A stretch of 64,000 nt of DNA from Tessaracoccus sp. (GTDB taxonomy: Bacteria; Actinomycetota; Actinomycetes; Propionibacteriales; Propionibacteriaceae): assembly GCF_016714275.1 (NCBI RefSeq), contig NZ_JADJNP010000001.1, positions 868,001-932,000 of the forward strand. Reading direction: 5' to 3'. Position numbers and translations under genes: made by a program. Below the pieces are notes generated by a model. The model was not told where the DNA came from, did not search any database, and was given only the letters and a program-made list of their open reading frames with translations. Shown here piece after piece: positions 54,354 through 63,179 of the stretch (position 1 is its first letter; every line of letters begins with the position of its first letter).

Positions 54354-55460
54354 TCACGCGGAGACGCGCACCCGCGGCGGGGAGTCCCGAGTCCAGCTCT
54401 GAGGGGCGGGTCCGCCGTCGAGGTAGGCCTCCAGGCTCGGCTCCGCGTCGGCGAGGCGGATTCCCTGGGCGGCGAGCCAGTCGTCGCGGTCGTAGGTCTC
54501 CGCGTACCGGTCCGCCGCGTCGCAGACGATGCTGGCGATGACGCCCCGTCGTCCCCGCGCCTGCATGCGCTCGGCTATCCGCAGCGCGGCCACGAGGTTG
54601 GTCCCCGTCGAGGGGCCGACGGAGAGTCCGCGGCGACGGAGGGCTCGCATGCCTGCCACGGACCAGGAGTCCGGCACGGTGACGACGTCGTCGATGAGTT
54701 GCGGTACGAAGGACGGCTCGACCCGGGGGCGGCCGATTCCCTCGATCCTGGACGCCGTCCCCACGACGGTCCGGTCGTCCTGCGCCCAGCACGGGTAGTA
54801 GGCCGATCCCTCCGGATCGCCGAGCGCGACCTTCGTTCTCCGCCCGGTGTAGCGGATGAAGCGCGCCAGCGTCGAAGAAGTCCCTCCGGTTCCCGCTCCG
54901 ACGACGACCCAGTCCGGCTCGGGCCATCCCTCGGAGTGGAGTTGGCCGAAGAGCGCGCTGGCCAGGTTGCCGGAGCGCCAGTTCGTGCGCACGCTGGCAT
55001 TGCCGAACTGGTCGAGGAACACGTGTCCGGCCTGATCGCCCATCCGGGCAGCTAGCGCCGTCGCCGCCTCGGGGCCGGCCGCGAACTCGATGTGGCCGCC
55101 CATCCTTTCGATGAGGGCGAGTTTGGAGGGGCTTGTCTGCTCGGGGACGACGGCGACGAATCTCAGGCCCAGCGCGCGGGCGAAGAAGGCCTCGGACACG
55201 GCGGTGGAGCCGCTCGACGCGTCCACGAGGGTCGTCTCGGGCCCGATGTCGCCGTTGCAAACCCCGAACATCAGAAGCGATGCGGCGAGTCGATGCTTCA
55301 GCGAGCCGGAGGAATGGGTGGACTCATCTTTGAAGACCAGCCGCACGCCGAGCCGCTCCGGCAGGGGGCACTCGACCAGGGGGGTCTCCTTGTCGCCGTG
55401 CGCTTCGTGAATCCTGCGTGCCGCCCATCGCGCCCACGCCGCCTCATTCGTCACCGACAC
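54354..55460 (-). CDS. PLP-dependent cysteine desulfhydrase-like (Cds1 family)
   Basis: The 368-residue fold-type II PLP enzyme is close to cysteine synthases. The PLP lysine is in STHSSGSLKHRLAASLL, the substrate loop DASSGSTAVSEAFFARALG, and the glycine-rich phosphate loop VGAGTGGTSST. Mycobacterial Cds1, with the same GSLKHRLA motif, breaks cysteine to sulfide, pyruvate and ammonia. The GTG at 55460 is preceded by AAGGAG at 6 bases. It is divergent from a LysR gene, a typical regulator-target arrangement. Confidence 0.85.
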   Translation of the reverse strand: MSVTNEAAWARWAARRIHEAHGDKETPLVECPLPERLGVRLVFKDESTHSSGSLKHRLAASLLMFGVCNGDIGPETTLVDASSGSTAVSEAFFARALGLRFVAVVPEQTSPSKLALIERMGGHIEFAAGPEAATALAARMGDQAGHVFLDQFGNASVRTNWRSGNLASALFGQLHSEGWPEPDWVVVGAGTGGTSSTLARFIRYTGRRTKVALGDPEGSAYYPCWAQDDRTVVGTASRIEGIGRPRVEPSFVPQLIDDVVTVPDSWSVAGMRALRRRGLSVGPSTGTNLVAALRIAERMQARGRRGVIASIVCDAADRYAETYDRDDWLAAQGIRLADAEPSLEAYLDGGPAPQSWTRDSPPRVRVSA

Positions 55461-55570
55461 ACCAGACTCCTTCCTGTTCTCCCATCCTGGCCGCCCCGAC
55501 TCCTGCACACAAAGGCAGGTTAGTTCGCTTTTCCATCTGTTCTGCTTATGGCTCGCTTAGACTCGTCGGC

Positions 55571-56503
55571 ATGCTCGAGCTCAAACACTTTCGCCTCGTC
55601 GAGGCCATCCACCGGACGGGTTCGGTCTCGGGTGCAGCGCGCGATCTGGGCTACTCGCAGCCCGCGGCCTCCCAGCAACTGCGTCAGCTCGAGCGCATCG
55701 TGCGTACCCCGGTGATCATCCGGGTGGGCCGCAAGACCCGGCTCACGCAGGCGGGCGAGGTGCTGCTCGCGCATGGACCCCAAGCACTATCGGCGGTCCA
55801 GCGAGCGATGTCGGAGATCGAGCTCATCGCGGGCCTCCAAGGCGGAGAACTCACGCTCACCGCCTTCCCCTCAGCGTCGGCGACCATCGTCCCGATCGCG
55901 CTGGCCGAGTTCAGGCGTCGCCATCCTCGGGTCGCGGTGCGGCTCATCGAGCAGGAAGCCCACGCCGCAGTGCGACAGCTCGCCAGCGGCGACGCCGATC
56001 TCGCGGTGATCGGACAGTTCTACTCGTCTGGGAGCGAGCTGACCGAGGTGCCCGCGGACTGGGTGACGCGCACGATCCTCGAGGAGGAGGTCTTCGTGGC
56101 GCTGCCCAAGAGCCACGCCGCGGCGGATCAAGCCTCTGTCGCGCTCTCCGACCTGGCAGGCGAGGCCTGGGTCGCCGGCTGTGAGGAGTGCAGGGCCAAC
56201 CTGATCGAGGTGGCCGCCGTCGCCGGTTTCACGCCGCGGATAACGCTCGAGACCGACGACTACGTCGCCCTGCAGCGGCTCGCCGCGGCCGGCCTCGGCG
56301 TCGCCCTCATCTCAGGGCTGATGCTCGAGGCGGCGCGGGCGGATCCGGGGCTCGCACTGCGCCCGATCCGGCCCCGACGCAGGCGTCGCATCAGCACGGT
56401 AACGACCCCCACGGCGATGCGCGTACCCGGCATCGCCGAGCTGCTGATGTGCCTCCAACAAGCAGGAACTCTTGTGACTCGCGAACCTTCGACCTATAAG
56501 TGA
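55571..56503 (+). CDS. LysR-family transcriptional regulator
   Basis: The 310-residue protein has a LysR winged helix (MLELKHFRLVEAIHRTGSVS, AARDLGYSQPAASQQLRQLE) and a periplasmic-binding-like effector domain (GGELTLTAFPSASATIVP, DADLAVIGQF, RLAAAGLGVALISGLM). It most likely controls the divergent PLP enzyme through the 110-base gap, in response to a sulfur compound. Its stop overlaps the -10 box of the downstream sugar operon. Confidence 0.9.
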   Translation: MLELKHFRLVEAIHRTGSVSGAARDLGYSQPAASQQLRQLERIVRTPVIIRVGRKTRLTQAGEVLLAHGPQALSAVQRAMSEIELIAGLQGGELTLTAFPSASATIVPIALAEFRRRHPRVAVRLIEQEAHAAVRQLASGDADLAVIGQFYSSGSELTEVPADWVTRTILEEEVFVALPKSHAAADQASVALSDLAGEAWVAGCEECRANLIEVAAVAGFTPRITLETDDYVALQRLAAAGLGVALISGLMLEAARADPGLALRPIRPRRRRRISTVTTPTAMRVPGIAELLMCLQQAGTLVTREPSTYK

Positions 56504-56514
56504 CCGTTACGTTT
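56472..56514 (+). promoter_or_regulatory. Promoter and LacI-type operator of the sugar operon
   Basis: TTGTGA (56472-56477), a 17-base spacer and TATAAG (56495-56500) form a good promoter. At the start site, ACCGTTACGTTT (56503-56514) is the reverse complement of AAACGTAACGGT, differing in the central two bases from AAACGTTTCGGT before lacI (60712-60723). Confidence 0.65.
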
Positions 56515-56601
56515 GCCATTGGCGAGAGGGGGTTTGGTTCCTGGTCCCGGCATGCCATGCTGCAACTCAAGAACGCTCCCTGGAGGAAGAAGGACCCCGC
56601 A

Positions 56602-57555
56602 ATGACCAGACGCGAAGAGCTCACCGCCATCTTGGCCGGCGAGCCCACGAGGGGGCTCGGTTCCGTGTTCTGGAAGCACTTCGCCGCAGACGAGCACTCC
56701 GGTCCCGCAGCCAAGGCCGCCCATGACCGCTGGATCGCCGAGACCGATCCCGTATTCGTCAAGGTGATGAACGAGGCCCTCTATCCGCATGCCGAGGAGT
56801 TCGCCGGCGCCCCCGACTGGGCGTCCGTCGAGCCCTACGCCGTCGACCACCCGGCCCTGAAGGCCGAGATCGAGCTGGCCGCAGACATGGTCGCCGCTTA
56901 CGGGCAGACGCACCACGTGCTCGCGACCGTGCATGGCGTCACCGCGTCCGCGTTCCACGCCCGGGGCGGCAGCACGGACTACGAAGAGAAGCGCGCCCAG
57001 CTGCCCCGCGCGCTGCGCGAGGACCCGGAGGTGGTCGGCGCCGCCTTCGCGACCATTGGCGCGAGCCTCGTTACGCAGGCAGCCGCTTTCATGGACGCGG
57101 GAGTCGACGGTGTGTTCCTGGCCGCTCTCGGCGGTGAGGCGCACAACTTCACCGACGAGGAGTTCGCCGCGCACGTCCGCCCCTACGACGTGGCGGTCCT
57201 CGACGCCGTCGGAGCCGCGGGAGGCCTTCGCTACCTGCACATCTGCAAGGAGAACGTCGCCCTGCACCGGTATGCCGGGTATCCGGTCGACATCGTCCAG
57301 GTCGGCGAGCATGCCAACGACCTGACCCTCGACGACCTCCGCGCGGCCTTCCCTGGTGCCGTCATCGTCGGCGGCATCGACAACACCGACAGTTACTTCG
57401 TGGACGGAGGCCACACGGACGCCCTTGTTACGGCAGCATCGGCTGCCGACACACAACACGCCCGCTTCATCGTCGGTGCCGACTGCAGTCTGCCCGACGA
57501 CACCGATCCCCACCTCGTCGGCGCCCTGTCCAGGGCCCTTCGCACCACCGAGTAA
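56602..57555 (+). CDS. Uroporphyrinogen decarboxylase superfamily, methyltransferase-like (MtaA/CmuA type)
   Basis: The 317-residue protein has the UroD barrel but not the HemE substrate residues. It carries His213-x-Cys215 in RYLHICKEN and Cys295 in VGADCSLP, 79 residues later; this H-x-C-xn-C set binds zinc in corrinoid- or coenzyme-M-dependent methyltransferases such as MtaA and CmuA. Other family marks: FATIGASLVTQAAAFMDAGV, DGVFLAALGG. The ATG follows GGAGGAAGAAGGA. It is the first gene of a sugar transporter operon, 12 bases before the lipoprotein. Its role there is unknown; demethylation of a methylated sugar is possible. Confidence 0.8.
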   Translation: MTRREELTAILAGEPTRGLGSVFWKHFAADEHSGPAAKAAHDRWIAETDPVFVKVMNEALYPHAEEFAGAPDWASVEPYAVDHPALKAEIELAADMVAAYGQTHHVLATVHGVTASAFHARGGSTDYEEKRAQLPRALREDPEVVGAAFATIGASLVTQAAAFMDAGVDGVFLAALGGEAHNFTDEEFAAHVRPYDVAVLDAVGAAGGLRYLHICKENVALHRYAGYPVDIVQVGEHANDLTLDDLRAAFPGAVIVGGIDNTDSYFVDGGHTDALVTAASAADTQHARFIVGADCSLPDDTDPHLVGALSRALRTTE

Positions 57556-57567
57556 GGAAACAAGCGC

Positions 57568-58959
57568 ATGACCATCACACGACGCGGCTTCATCGGAGCC
57601 TCGATTGGCGCGGCTGCTGTCGCGGGCCTCAGCGCCTGCGGAGGCGACAAGACGCCGGCCGGAGGCCCGACCTCCACCGCAGGAGCCCCCGGAGGCGGCG
57701 ACGCTTTCCCCGCCGGCACGATGACCTTCTTCGGCTACGGCCAGCCCCAGTGGCTCATGGAGTACTACAACGCCTGGTTGGAGCGGAATCGGAGCATCGC
57801 GCCCGAGGTGACCCTGGCGATGGTGCAGACCGAGAGCGAGGCCGATGCGCGGCAGAAGCTGATCCAGGCGCTCTCCGCCGGCGACACCAAGTCGGCGGCA
57901 GACGTCATCCAGACCGGTCGCGTCTCTATGCTCGACATGGCGAAGAACGGCGTCCTCGTCGACATGACCGACTACCTGCGCAGCATCGAGGACAAGCTGG
58001 TGCCAGGCGCGCTGAGCGACTCGGAGTACGACGGGAAGCTCTACGGGATGCCGGACTCCGTGCGTCCGCAGCTCGTCTTCTACAACAACGAGATCTTCGA
58101 GAAGTACGGGATCGATCCCGAGTCGCTCGCCACCATGGAGGGCTACCTCGAGGCCGGCCGCAAGCTGAAGACCGACTCCAAGGGCGAGGTGCAGCTGAGC
58201 CAGGTCGATCCGAGCACCTTCGCGTGGCGCTACTGGGGTCGCCGCGGCCTTCTGCCGCAGGCCAAGGCCCAGATCTGGGGCGACGACGGCGCGATCGTCT
58301 TCGGCGAGAACGAGGGCACCCGCAAGGCGCTCGAGTTCTTCGGCACCCTGCACACCGAGGGGCACCTGCACGTCACGAAGATGTTCCAGGCCCCCCTGTA
58401 CGAGGCCATCAACGCGGGCAAGATCGCGACGTTCTACATCGGCGCCTTCATGGACGAGTTCCTCCGCGGCAACGTCGCGGATATGTCCGGCAAGTGGCGC
58501 GTGCGCTCAGCTCCCGTGTTCGACGGCATCGGCCTGGGCGGCGCCCCGGTCATCGGCATGTCGTGCGCGGTCAACAAGGACGGCGCCCCCTACGCGGGCC
58601 TGTGGCAGAAGCTCTACAACGACTTCCATTTCGACGCCGCCGCCCGCGAGGCGTGGACCACCGACATGGTGGCTCAGAACGCGCCATACGCGAATCCGAT
58701 CGCCACCGAGCTCCTGGCGGATCCGTTCTGGAAGGAGCCGGCGGAGTTCTACGGCGGCCAGTCGTTCCGCGAGGCGGAGTCCGCGGGCCTCGAGAACCCG
58801 TCACCGAACCTGCGGGTGACCAAGGACGACGCCGAGGCGGATGCCCTGATCTCGCCCGAGATCGAGAAGTTCGTCGCCGGCGCCCAGAGCATCGACGACG
58901 CGATCAAGAACGCGGACGCGGCGTTGAAGAACCGCATCGGTCAGACGGACGCCGCCTGA
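57568..58959 (+). CDS. ABC sugar transporter substrate-binding lipoprotein
   Basis: The 463-residue lipoprotein has a twin-arginine-like start (TITRRGFIGASIG), a hydrophobic run and lipobox LSAC near residue 24, followed by a Gly/Pro/Thr linker and a family 1 binding fold (QKLIQALSAGDTKSAADVIQ, YGMPDSVRPQLVFYNNEIFE, MFQAPLYEAINAGKIATFYI). It captures an oligosaccharide outside the cell. AAGGAAA precedes the ATG. The two permease genes follow after 2 bases. Confidence 0.92.
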   Translation: MTITRRGFIGASIGAAAVAGLSACGGDKTPAGGPTSTAGAPGGGDAFPAGTMTFFGYGQPQWLMEYYNAWLERNRSIAPEVTLAMVQTESEADARQKLIQALSAGDTKSAADVIQTGRVSMLDMAKNGVLVDMTDYLRSIEDKLVPGALSDSEYDGKLYGMPDSVRPQLVFYNNEIFEKYGIDPESLATMEGYLEAGRKLKTDSKGEVQLSQVDPSTFAWRYWGRRGLLPQAKAQIWGDDGAIVFGENEGTRKALEFFGTLHTEGHLHVTKMFQAPLYEAINAGKIATFYIGAFMDEFLRGNVADMSGKWRVRSAPVFDGIGLGGAPVIGMSCAVNKDGAPYAGLWQKLYNDFHFDAAAREAWTTDMVAQNAPYANPIATELLADPFWKEPAEFYGGQSFREAESAGLENPSPNLRVTKDDAEADALISPEIEKFVAGAQSIDDAIKNADAALKNRIGQTDAA

Positions 58960-58961
58960 CC

Positions 58962-59831
58962 ATGAAGGGATTTGTCGCGAGGTACGGGGCGGGTTACCTG
59001 TTCATCGCCCCGTTCTTCGCGCTCTTCCTGATCTTCCAGCTCTTCCCCATCGTCTGGACGTTCTATATCTCGACGCAGGAGTGGACGGGGCTCGGCGAGC
59101 CGGAACCTGTCGGGCTCCAGAACTACGAGATGCTGCTCACCGATCCGCAGTTCTGGGACGCGTTCGGTAACACGCTGGTCTATTGGGTGTTCGGCCTGAT
59201 CCTCATCCTGCCGCTGTCGCTCGGGATTTCGTTGCTGCTGCATCGCAAAGACCTTCGAGGCTTGCGAGGGTTCCGCACCATCACCTTCATCCCGTATGTG
59301 TGTGCCACGGTCGCGATCGGCCTGATCTTCAACATCTTGTTCGACACCCAGCAAGGCCTGATCAACGAGATTCTCCAGTTCGTGGGCCTCGACCCCGTCG
59401 GCTGGCTGACCACCACCACGTACTCGAAGGTTCCGGTCATCGCGCTCAACGTGTGGCGGCACACGCCGTGGTTCGCGCTGATCCTCTTCGGCGGTTTGCT
59501 CAACATCCCGACCGAGTATTACGAGGCCGCGAAGGTCGACGGGGCGAACGCGGTCCAGACCTTTTGGCACGTGACGCTTCCCGGGTTGAGGCCGGTCATC
59601 GTCTTCTGCATGATCATGATCACGGTCGAGTCCTGGAACATCTTCGCCGAGCCCTTCATCATGCGAGGTCCTGCCACCTCGAATATCAGCCTTTTCCAGT
59701 ACATGTACGAGAGTTCTTTCCGACTGTTCAAGTTCGGGTACGGCGCCACGATCGGGGTCGCCCTCACCGTGATCCTCGCCGTGGTCTCCCTCGTCCAGCT
59801 CGCCGTGCTCAGGAGAGGAGACGACGCATGA
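58962..59831 (+). CDS. ABC sugar transporter permease (MalF type)
   Basis: The 289-residue protein has six membrane segments, starting GYLFIAPFFALFLIFQLFPI, and an EAA loop YYEAAKVDGANAVQTFWHVT. It overlaps the next permease by 4 bases (ATGA). Together they form the CUT1 channel. No ATPase gene is in the operon. Confidence 0.92.
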   Translation: MKGFVARYGAGYLFIAPFFALFLIFQLFPIVWTFYISTQEWTGLGEPEPVGLQNYEMLLTDPQFWDAFGNTLVYWVFGLILILPLSLGISLLLHRKDLRGLRGFRTITFIPYVCATVAIGLIFNILFDTQQGLINEILQFVGLDPVGWLTTTTYSKVPVIALNVWRHTPWFALILFGGLLNIPTEYYEAAKVDGANAVQTFWHVTLPGLRPVIVFCMIMITVESWNIFAEPFIMRGPATSNISLFQYMYESSFRLFKFGYGATIGVALTVILAVVSLVQLAVLRRGDDA

Positions 59832-60676
59832 GTCGCCGCCGTGCCCCTATCTCTGCCCGCGCCGGCCAGGGCGTCGCCTACGTCCTGATGGCCCTGATCA
59901 TGGTGTACTCGCTCCTTCCCGCGGCGTGGATGATACTCATCGCGCTGAAGCCTCCGTCGTCGTCGATGACCGGTGCCAAGGTGCTAGACCTCACCAATCT
60001 GACGTTTGCGAACTTCGCCTCCGTCAACCAACTGACTCCGATCGCGACGAATGTCTCGAACTCGTTGTTCACGACGATCGTCGGCACCCTCACCACTTTG
60101 TTCTTCTGTTCGCTCGCCGGGTATGCGTTCGCAAAGATCGATTTTCCTGGCCGTGAGCCCATCTTCTACATCCTGATCGCGACGATGCTCGTGCCGCCGG
60201 AGGTGGCGATCATTCCGCTGTTTCGGATCATGACCGGGCTCTCGCTCGTCAACTCGCTCTGGGCGCTGATCATCCCCAAGATGGCCACCGCCGTCGGCAT
60301 CTTCTACATGCGCCAGTACATCAGCGCGGTTCCGAACGAAGTGATCGAGGCCGCGAGGGTCGACGGTTGCGGGCCTTTCCGGATCTATCTGCAGATCGTC
60401 CTCCCGATGATCAAGCCTGGGCTCGCCGTGTGGGCGACGCTCACCGTCATCGCCCGCTGGAACGACTTCTTCTGGCCGCTCGTCTTCCTGCGCTCGGAGG
60501 ACAAGTACACACTGGTGCAGGCGATCTCGCTGCTGCCGGTGGGCGAGGGTCTTTCGACCCCGTGGCCTGTGATCATGGCCGGAACGTCGATCGCGGTGAT
60601 TCCGCCTGTCATCGGATACATCATCTTCCAGCGGTTCCAGAAGGCTGACATGACAGCGGGAGCGGTCAAGGGCTGA
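59828..60676 (+). CDS. ABC sugar transporter permease (MalG type)
   Basis: The 282-residue protein begins with a basic tail and a helix (VAYVLMALIMVYSLLPAAWM), has the EAA loop VIEAARVDGCGPFRIYLQIV, and ends with a helix before RFQKADMTAG. It completes the importer. Confidence 0.92.
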   Translation: MSRRRAPISARAGQGVAYVLMALIMVYSLLPAAWMILIALKPPSSSMTGAKVLDLTNLTFANFASVNQLTPIATNVSNSLFTTIVGTLTTLFFCSLAGYAFAKIDFPGREPIFYILIATMLVPPEVAIIPLFRIMTGLSLVNSLWALIIPKMATAVGIFYMRQYISAVPNEVIEAARVDGCGPFRIYLQIVLPMIKPGLAVWATLTVIARWNDFFWPLVFLRSEDKYTLVQAISLLPVGEGLSTPWPVIMAGTSIAVIPPVIGYIIFQRFQKADMTAGAVKG

Positions 60677-60711
60677 GGTGTGATCCGGGAGTCTGCCCCG
60701 ACGCGGAACTT

Positions 60712-60733
60712 AAACGTTTCGGTAAGTTACGCT
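60712..60733 (+). promoter_or_regulatory. lacI operator and leaderless promoter
   Basis: AAACGTTTCGGT (60712-60723) matches the operator at 56503-56514 in reverse. A -10-like TACGCT (60728-60733) lies six bases before the lacI ATG, which has no ribosome site, so the message is probably leaderless and autoregulated. Confidence 0.6.
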
Positions 60734-60739
60734 CGGTGC

Positions 60740-61768
60740 ATGGCGGTAGCAAAACGTGTGACGATCTCCGACATTGCACGCCTGGCGGGGGTCTCGACGG
60801 GCGCGGTGTCCTTCGCGCTGAACGACCGCCCCGGCGTCAGCGAGGCCACCCGCCAGCGCATCCTCGAGATCGCTGAAGAGTTGCAGTGGCAGCCAAGTTC
60901 CGCCGCCCGTGCGCTTGTCGGGGGCAGCACCGGGGTCATCGGACTCGCGATAAGCAGGCCCGCGCGGACCATCGGCTCGGAGGCCTTCTTCGCGGATCTG
61001 ATCGCTGGCATCCAGTCCGGTGTCTCGTCGAGCCAGATGGGCCTGCAGATGTGGCTGGTCCGGGACGTGCAGGCGGAGATCGACACCTACCGACGCTGGC
61101 ACAATTCCCGTCAGGTCGACGGCGTGATCATGGTCGACCCGCTGCTCGACGACCCCCGGACCGCCGCGCTCACGGAACTTGGGACGCCCGCGGTGATCAT
61201 CGGTTCCCGTCCCTCCCGCCCGGGCGAGCCGCCGACGGCATGGGTCGACGACACGCAGGCAGCCGCGACGCTGTTCGACTATCTCGTCGCCATCGGGCAC
61301 CGCGACATGGCGTACGTGTCGGGTCCCGCTGCCCTCGAACACACGCTGCTGCGCACGCAGGTCCTGCGCGATCTCGAGTCGGAGGGCGTGGCCCAGGAGT
61401 CGTTCGTCACGGACTACTCCCCCGCCCATGCCTCCGCCATCACTCGGCAGCTGCTGAGCCGGAGGCGCCGGCCGTCGGTCATCGTGTACGACAACGATGT
61501 GCTGGCCGTCGCGGGCCTTCGTGTCGCGCAGGAGATGGGCGTCGGTGTCCCGCAGGACATCTCGATCGCCTCGTTCGACGACTCGGTGATCGCCGGCCTG
61601 ACGCACCCCTCCATCACCTGCTTGACGAGGGACACGTTCGAACTCGGGGAGCAGGCGGCGCGGCTCCTGTTGGCGCAGTTGAAGTCGGGGACGCCGTTGG
61701 AGAGCCTGGCCTGCCCGCCGCCCGTGCTGACCGTCCGGGAGAGCACGGTCCCGCCTGCGTCACGCTGA
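60740..61768 (+). CDS. LacI-family transcriptional repressor
   Basis: The 342-residue protein has a helix-turn-helix VTISDIARLAGVSTGAVSFA at residues 7-26, the hinge helix SAARALVGG, and a sugar-binding core (VDGVIMVDPLLDD, VWVDDTQAAATLFDYLVAIG-like, YDNDVLAVAGLRVAQEMGVG, SIASFDDSVIAGLTHPSIT). The start at 60740 is chosen over an upstream frame without conserved residues. It probably represses the transporter operon, itself and GH20; operator-like motifs lie before all three. Confidence 0.92.
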   Translation: MAVAKRVTISDIARLAGVSTGAVSFALNDRPGVSEATRQRILEIAEELQWQPSSAARALVGGSTGVIGLAISRPARTIGSEAFFADLIAGIQSGVSSSQMGLQMWLVRDVQAEIDTYRRWHNSRQVDGVIMVDPLLDDPRTAALTELGTPAVIIGSRPSRPGEPPTAWVDDTQAAATLFDYLVAIGHRDMAYVSGPAALEHTLLRTQVLRDLESEGVAQESFVTDYSPAHASAITRQLLSRRRRPSVIVYDNDVLAVAGLRVAQEMGVGVPQDISIASFDDSVIAGLTHPSITCLTRDTFELGEQAARLLLAQLKSGTPLESLACPPPVLTVRESTVPPASR

Positions 61769-61774
61769 GTGGCC

Positions 61775-61811
61775 TTGACGTGGGCGGATGAACGTATATA
61801 GCGTTTCAGTC
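61775..61811 (+). promoter_or_regulatory. Leaderless GH20 promoter with overlapping dyad
   Basis: TTGACG (61775-61780), 18 bases, TAGCGT (61799-61804), then ATG at 61812 seven bases on. GAACGTATATAGCGTTTC is an imperfect dyad covering the -10 box, a likely repressor site. Confidence 0.6.
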
Positions 61812-62876
61812 ATGTCGCCTGTGGTGCCGGAGCGTGGCGTGCATCTCGATGCCGCCCGCATGTTCTATCCCGTCGAATGGGTCCATTCGCTCCTGGAGCG
61901 TATGGCGGGCCTTGGCCTCACCGCGTTCCAGTGGCACTTCTCCGAGAACGAGGGCGTGCGGCTGGCATCGGAGGCCTTTCCGGAGATCGTGTCCGAGGAG
62001 CACATCACGAGGGTGCAGGCCGCCGACATCATCGCCCACGCTCGGGAGTTGGGGATCGACGTCGTGCCCTCGCTCGACATGCCGGGTCACCTCCGGCAGG
62101 CGCTCGCGACCCGCCCCGGGCTGCAGCTTCCCTCCCAGGACGGCGTCGACACCGCTCACGCCCTCGACATCACCAACCCGGCCGCGCGTGACTTCGCGAA
62201 GCGTCTGATCGACGACTACGCGTCGGTCTTCGCCGGCAGCACCTACTGGAACTTGGGTGGCGACGAGTTCGTCGACTTCGCCCGCATCGAGGACTACCCC
62301 GTCCTGGCTGCGGAGGCGCAGCGCCGTTTCGGCCCGGAAGCCACCGCGTTCGACCTGCTGACGGACTTCATCAACGAGATCGCCGAGTATCTCATCCAAC
62401 TCGGCTACACGCCGCGCGCGTGGAACGACGGGCTGTTCCGCGGCGCCGTCGTCGTGCTGGATCCGCGCGTCGAGATCACGTGGTGGACCAACTGGCACCG
62501 GGAGATGCGGCCGGTCGCCGAGGCTTTCGCCGCCGGTCATCGCGTGCTGAACTTCGACGACCGGCACTGGTACTACGTCGTCGGCCAGAACGCGGGGTAC
62601 TGGCACCCGACGGCGGAGCGCGCCTGGGCCGACGGCTGGCACCCGGGCCTGTTCCCACCGCTCCCCGACGGCTCGCGCCAGGAGTGGCACGGGCCCTACC
62701 CGGACCTCTTGGCCGGCGCCTACTTCTCGATCTGGAGCGACAAAGGCGGCGAGTCGCTCGACGAGATCGCTCGTCGCATCCAACTCCCTCTCGCCGCCTT
62801 CGCCGAGCGCAGCCGCGGCGGCGGCGGCGGCGGCGACCTCAGCTTCGCCGAGTTCGTCGCACGCGCCAGCGGCTAG
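61812..62876 (+). CDS. GH20 beta-N-acetylhexosaminidase-like, cytosolic
   Basis: The 354-residue protein is a GH20 catalytic domain without the usual N-terminal GH20b domain or signal peptide. ERGVHLDAARMFYPVEWVHS opens the barrel, WHFSENEGVRLASEAFPEIV gives strand 2, DVVPSLDMPGHLRQALA strand 3, and WNLGGDEF holds the catalytic Asp151-Glu152 pair; WWTNWHREM and FDDRHWYYVV lie near the end. A normal partner acid position reads NLGGDE instead of HLGGDE. It probably removes GlcNAc or GalNAc from sugars brought in by the operon upstream. A glycine run GGGGGGDL follows the barrel. The first ATG at 61788 would put the promoter inside the gene and is rejected. Confidence 0.85.
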   Translation: MSPVVPERGVHLDAARMFYPVEWVHSLLERMAGLGLTAFQWHFSENEGVRLASEAFPEIVSEEHITRVQAADIIAHARELGIDVVPSLDMPGHLRQALATRPGLQLPSQDGVDTAHALDITNPAARDFAKRLIDDYASVFAGSTYWNLGGDEFVDFARIEDYPVLAAEAQRRFGPEATAFDLLTDFINEIAEYLIQLGYTPRAWNDGLFRGAVVVLDPRVEITWWTNWHREMRPVAEAFAAGHRVLNFDDRHWYYVVGQNAGYWHPTAERAWADGWHPGLFPPLPDGSRQEWHGPYPDLLAGAYFSIWSDKGGESLDEIARRIQLPLAAFAERSRGGGGGGDLSFAEFVARASG

Positions 62877-62882
62877 ATACAG

Positions 62883-63179
62883 CTAGGACCCGGTTGCCAG
62901 GAGGTCCTGCTCCGCCGGATGACGCTCGATGTACTTCGCGATGAACGGGCAGGTCGGCACGACCTTCGCGCCGACGGCGCGGGCGTCGGCCAGCGCGAAT
63001 GCCACGAGCTGTTGCCCGAAGCCCTTTCCGCCGTGGGAAGGATCGACCTCGGTGTGGTGCATGTCCAGGACGCCGTCGTTGTCGTCGTAGTCGATGAAGC
63101 CGGCAACCTCGTCGCCGACGCGCAGCTCGTAGCGGTTGTCCTCGGCGTTCTTGGAGAGGGTCACATTCTCGTCACTCAT
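62883..63179 (-). CDS. Small GNAT-like protein (YjdJ type)
   Basis: The 98-residue protein is a minimal GNAT fold: RYELRVGDEVAGFIDYDDND, MHHTEVDPSHGGKGFGQQLV (acetyl-CoA loop) and VVPTCPFIAKYIERHPAE with the conserved cysteine of the short YjdJ/GTL class. The substrate is unknown. Its ATG lies inside the last codons of the EamA gene (8-base overlap). Confidence 0.88.
   Translation of the reverse strand: MSDENVTLSKNAEDNRYELRVGDEVAGFIDYDDNDGVLDMHHTEVDPSHGGKGFGQQLVAFALADARAVGAKVVPTCPFIAKYIERHPAEQDLLATGS

Noticed and set aside
52229..54541. Plus-strand open frame of 770 codons over thrS
   Set aside because: Mirror frame of thrS, rich in Val/Leu/Arg/Asp with no domain.
56494..58371. Minus-strand 625-codon frame over the UroD-like and lipoprotein genes
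   Set aside because: Spans two clearly coding genes on the other strand and shows no motif.
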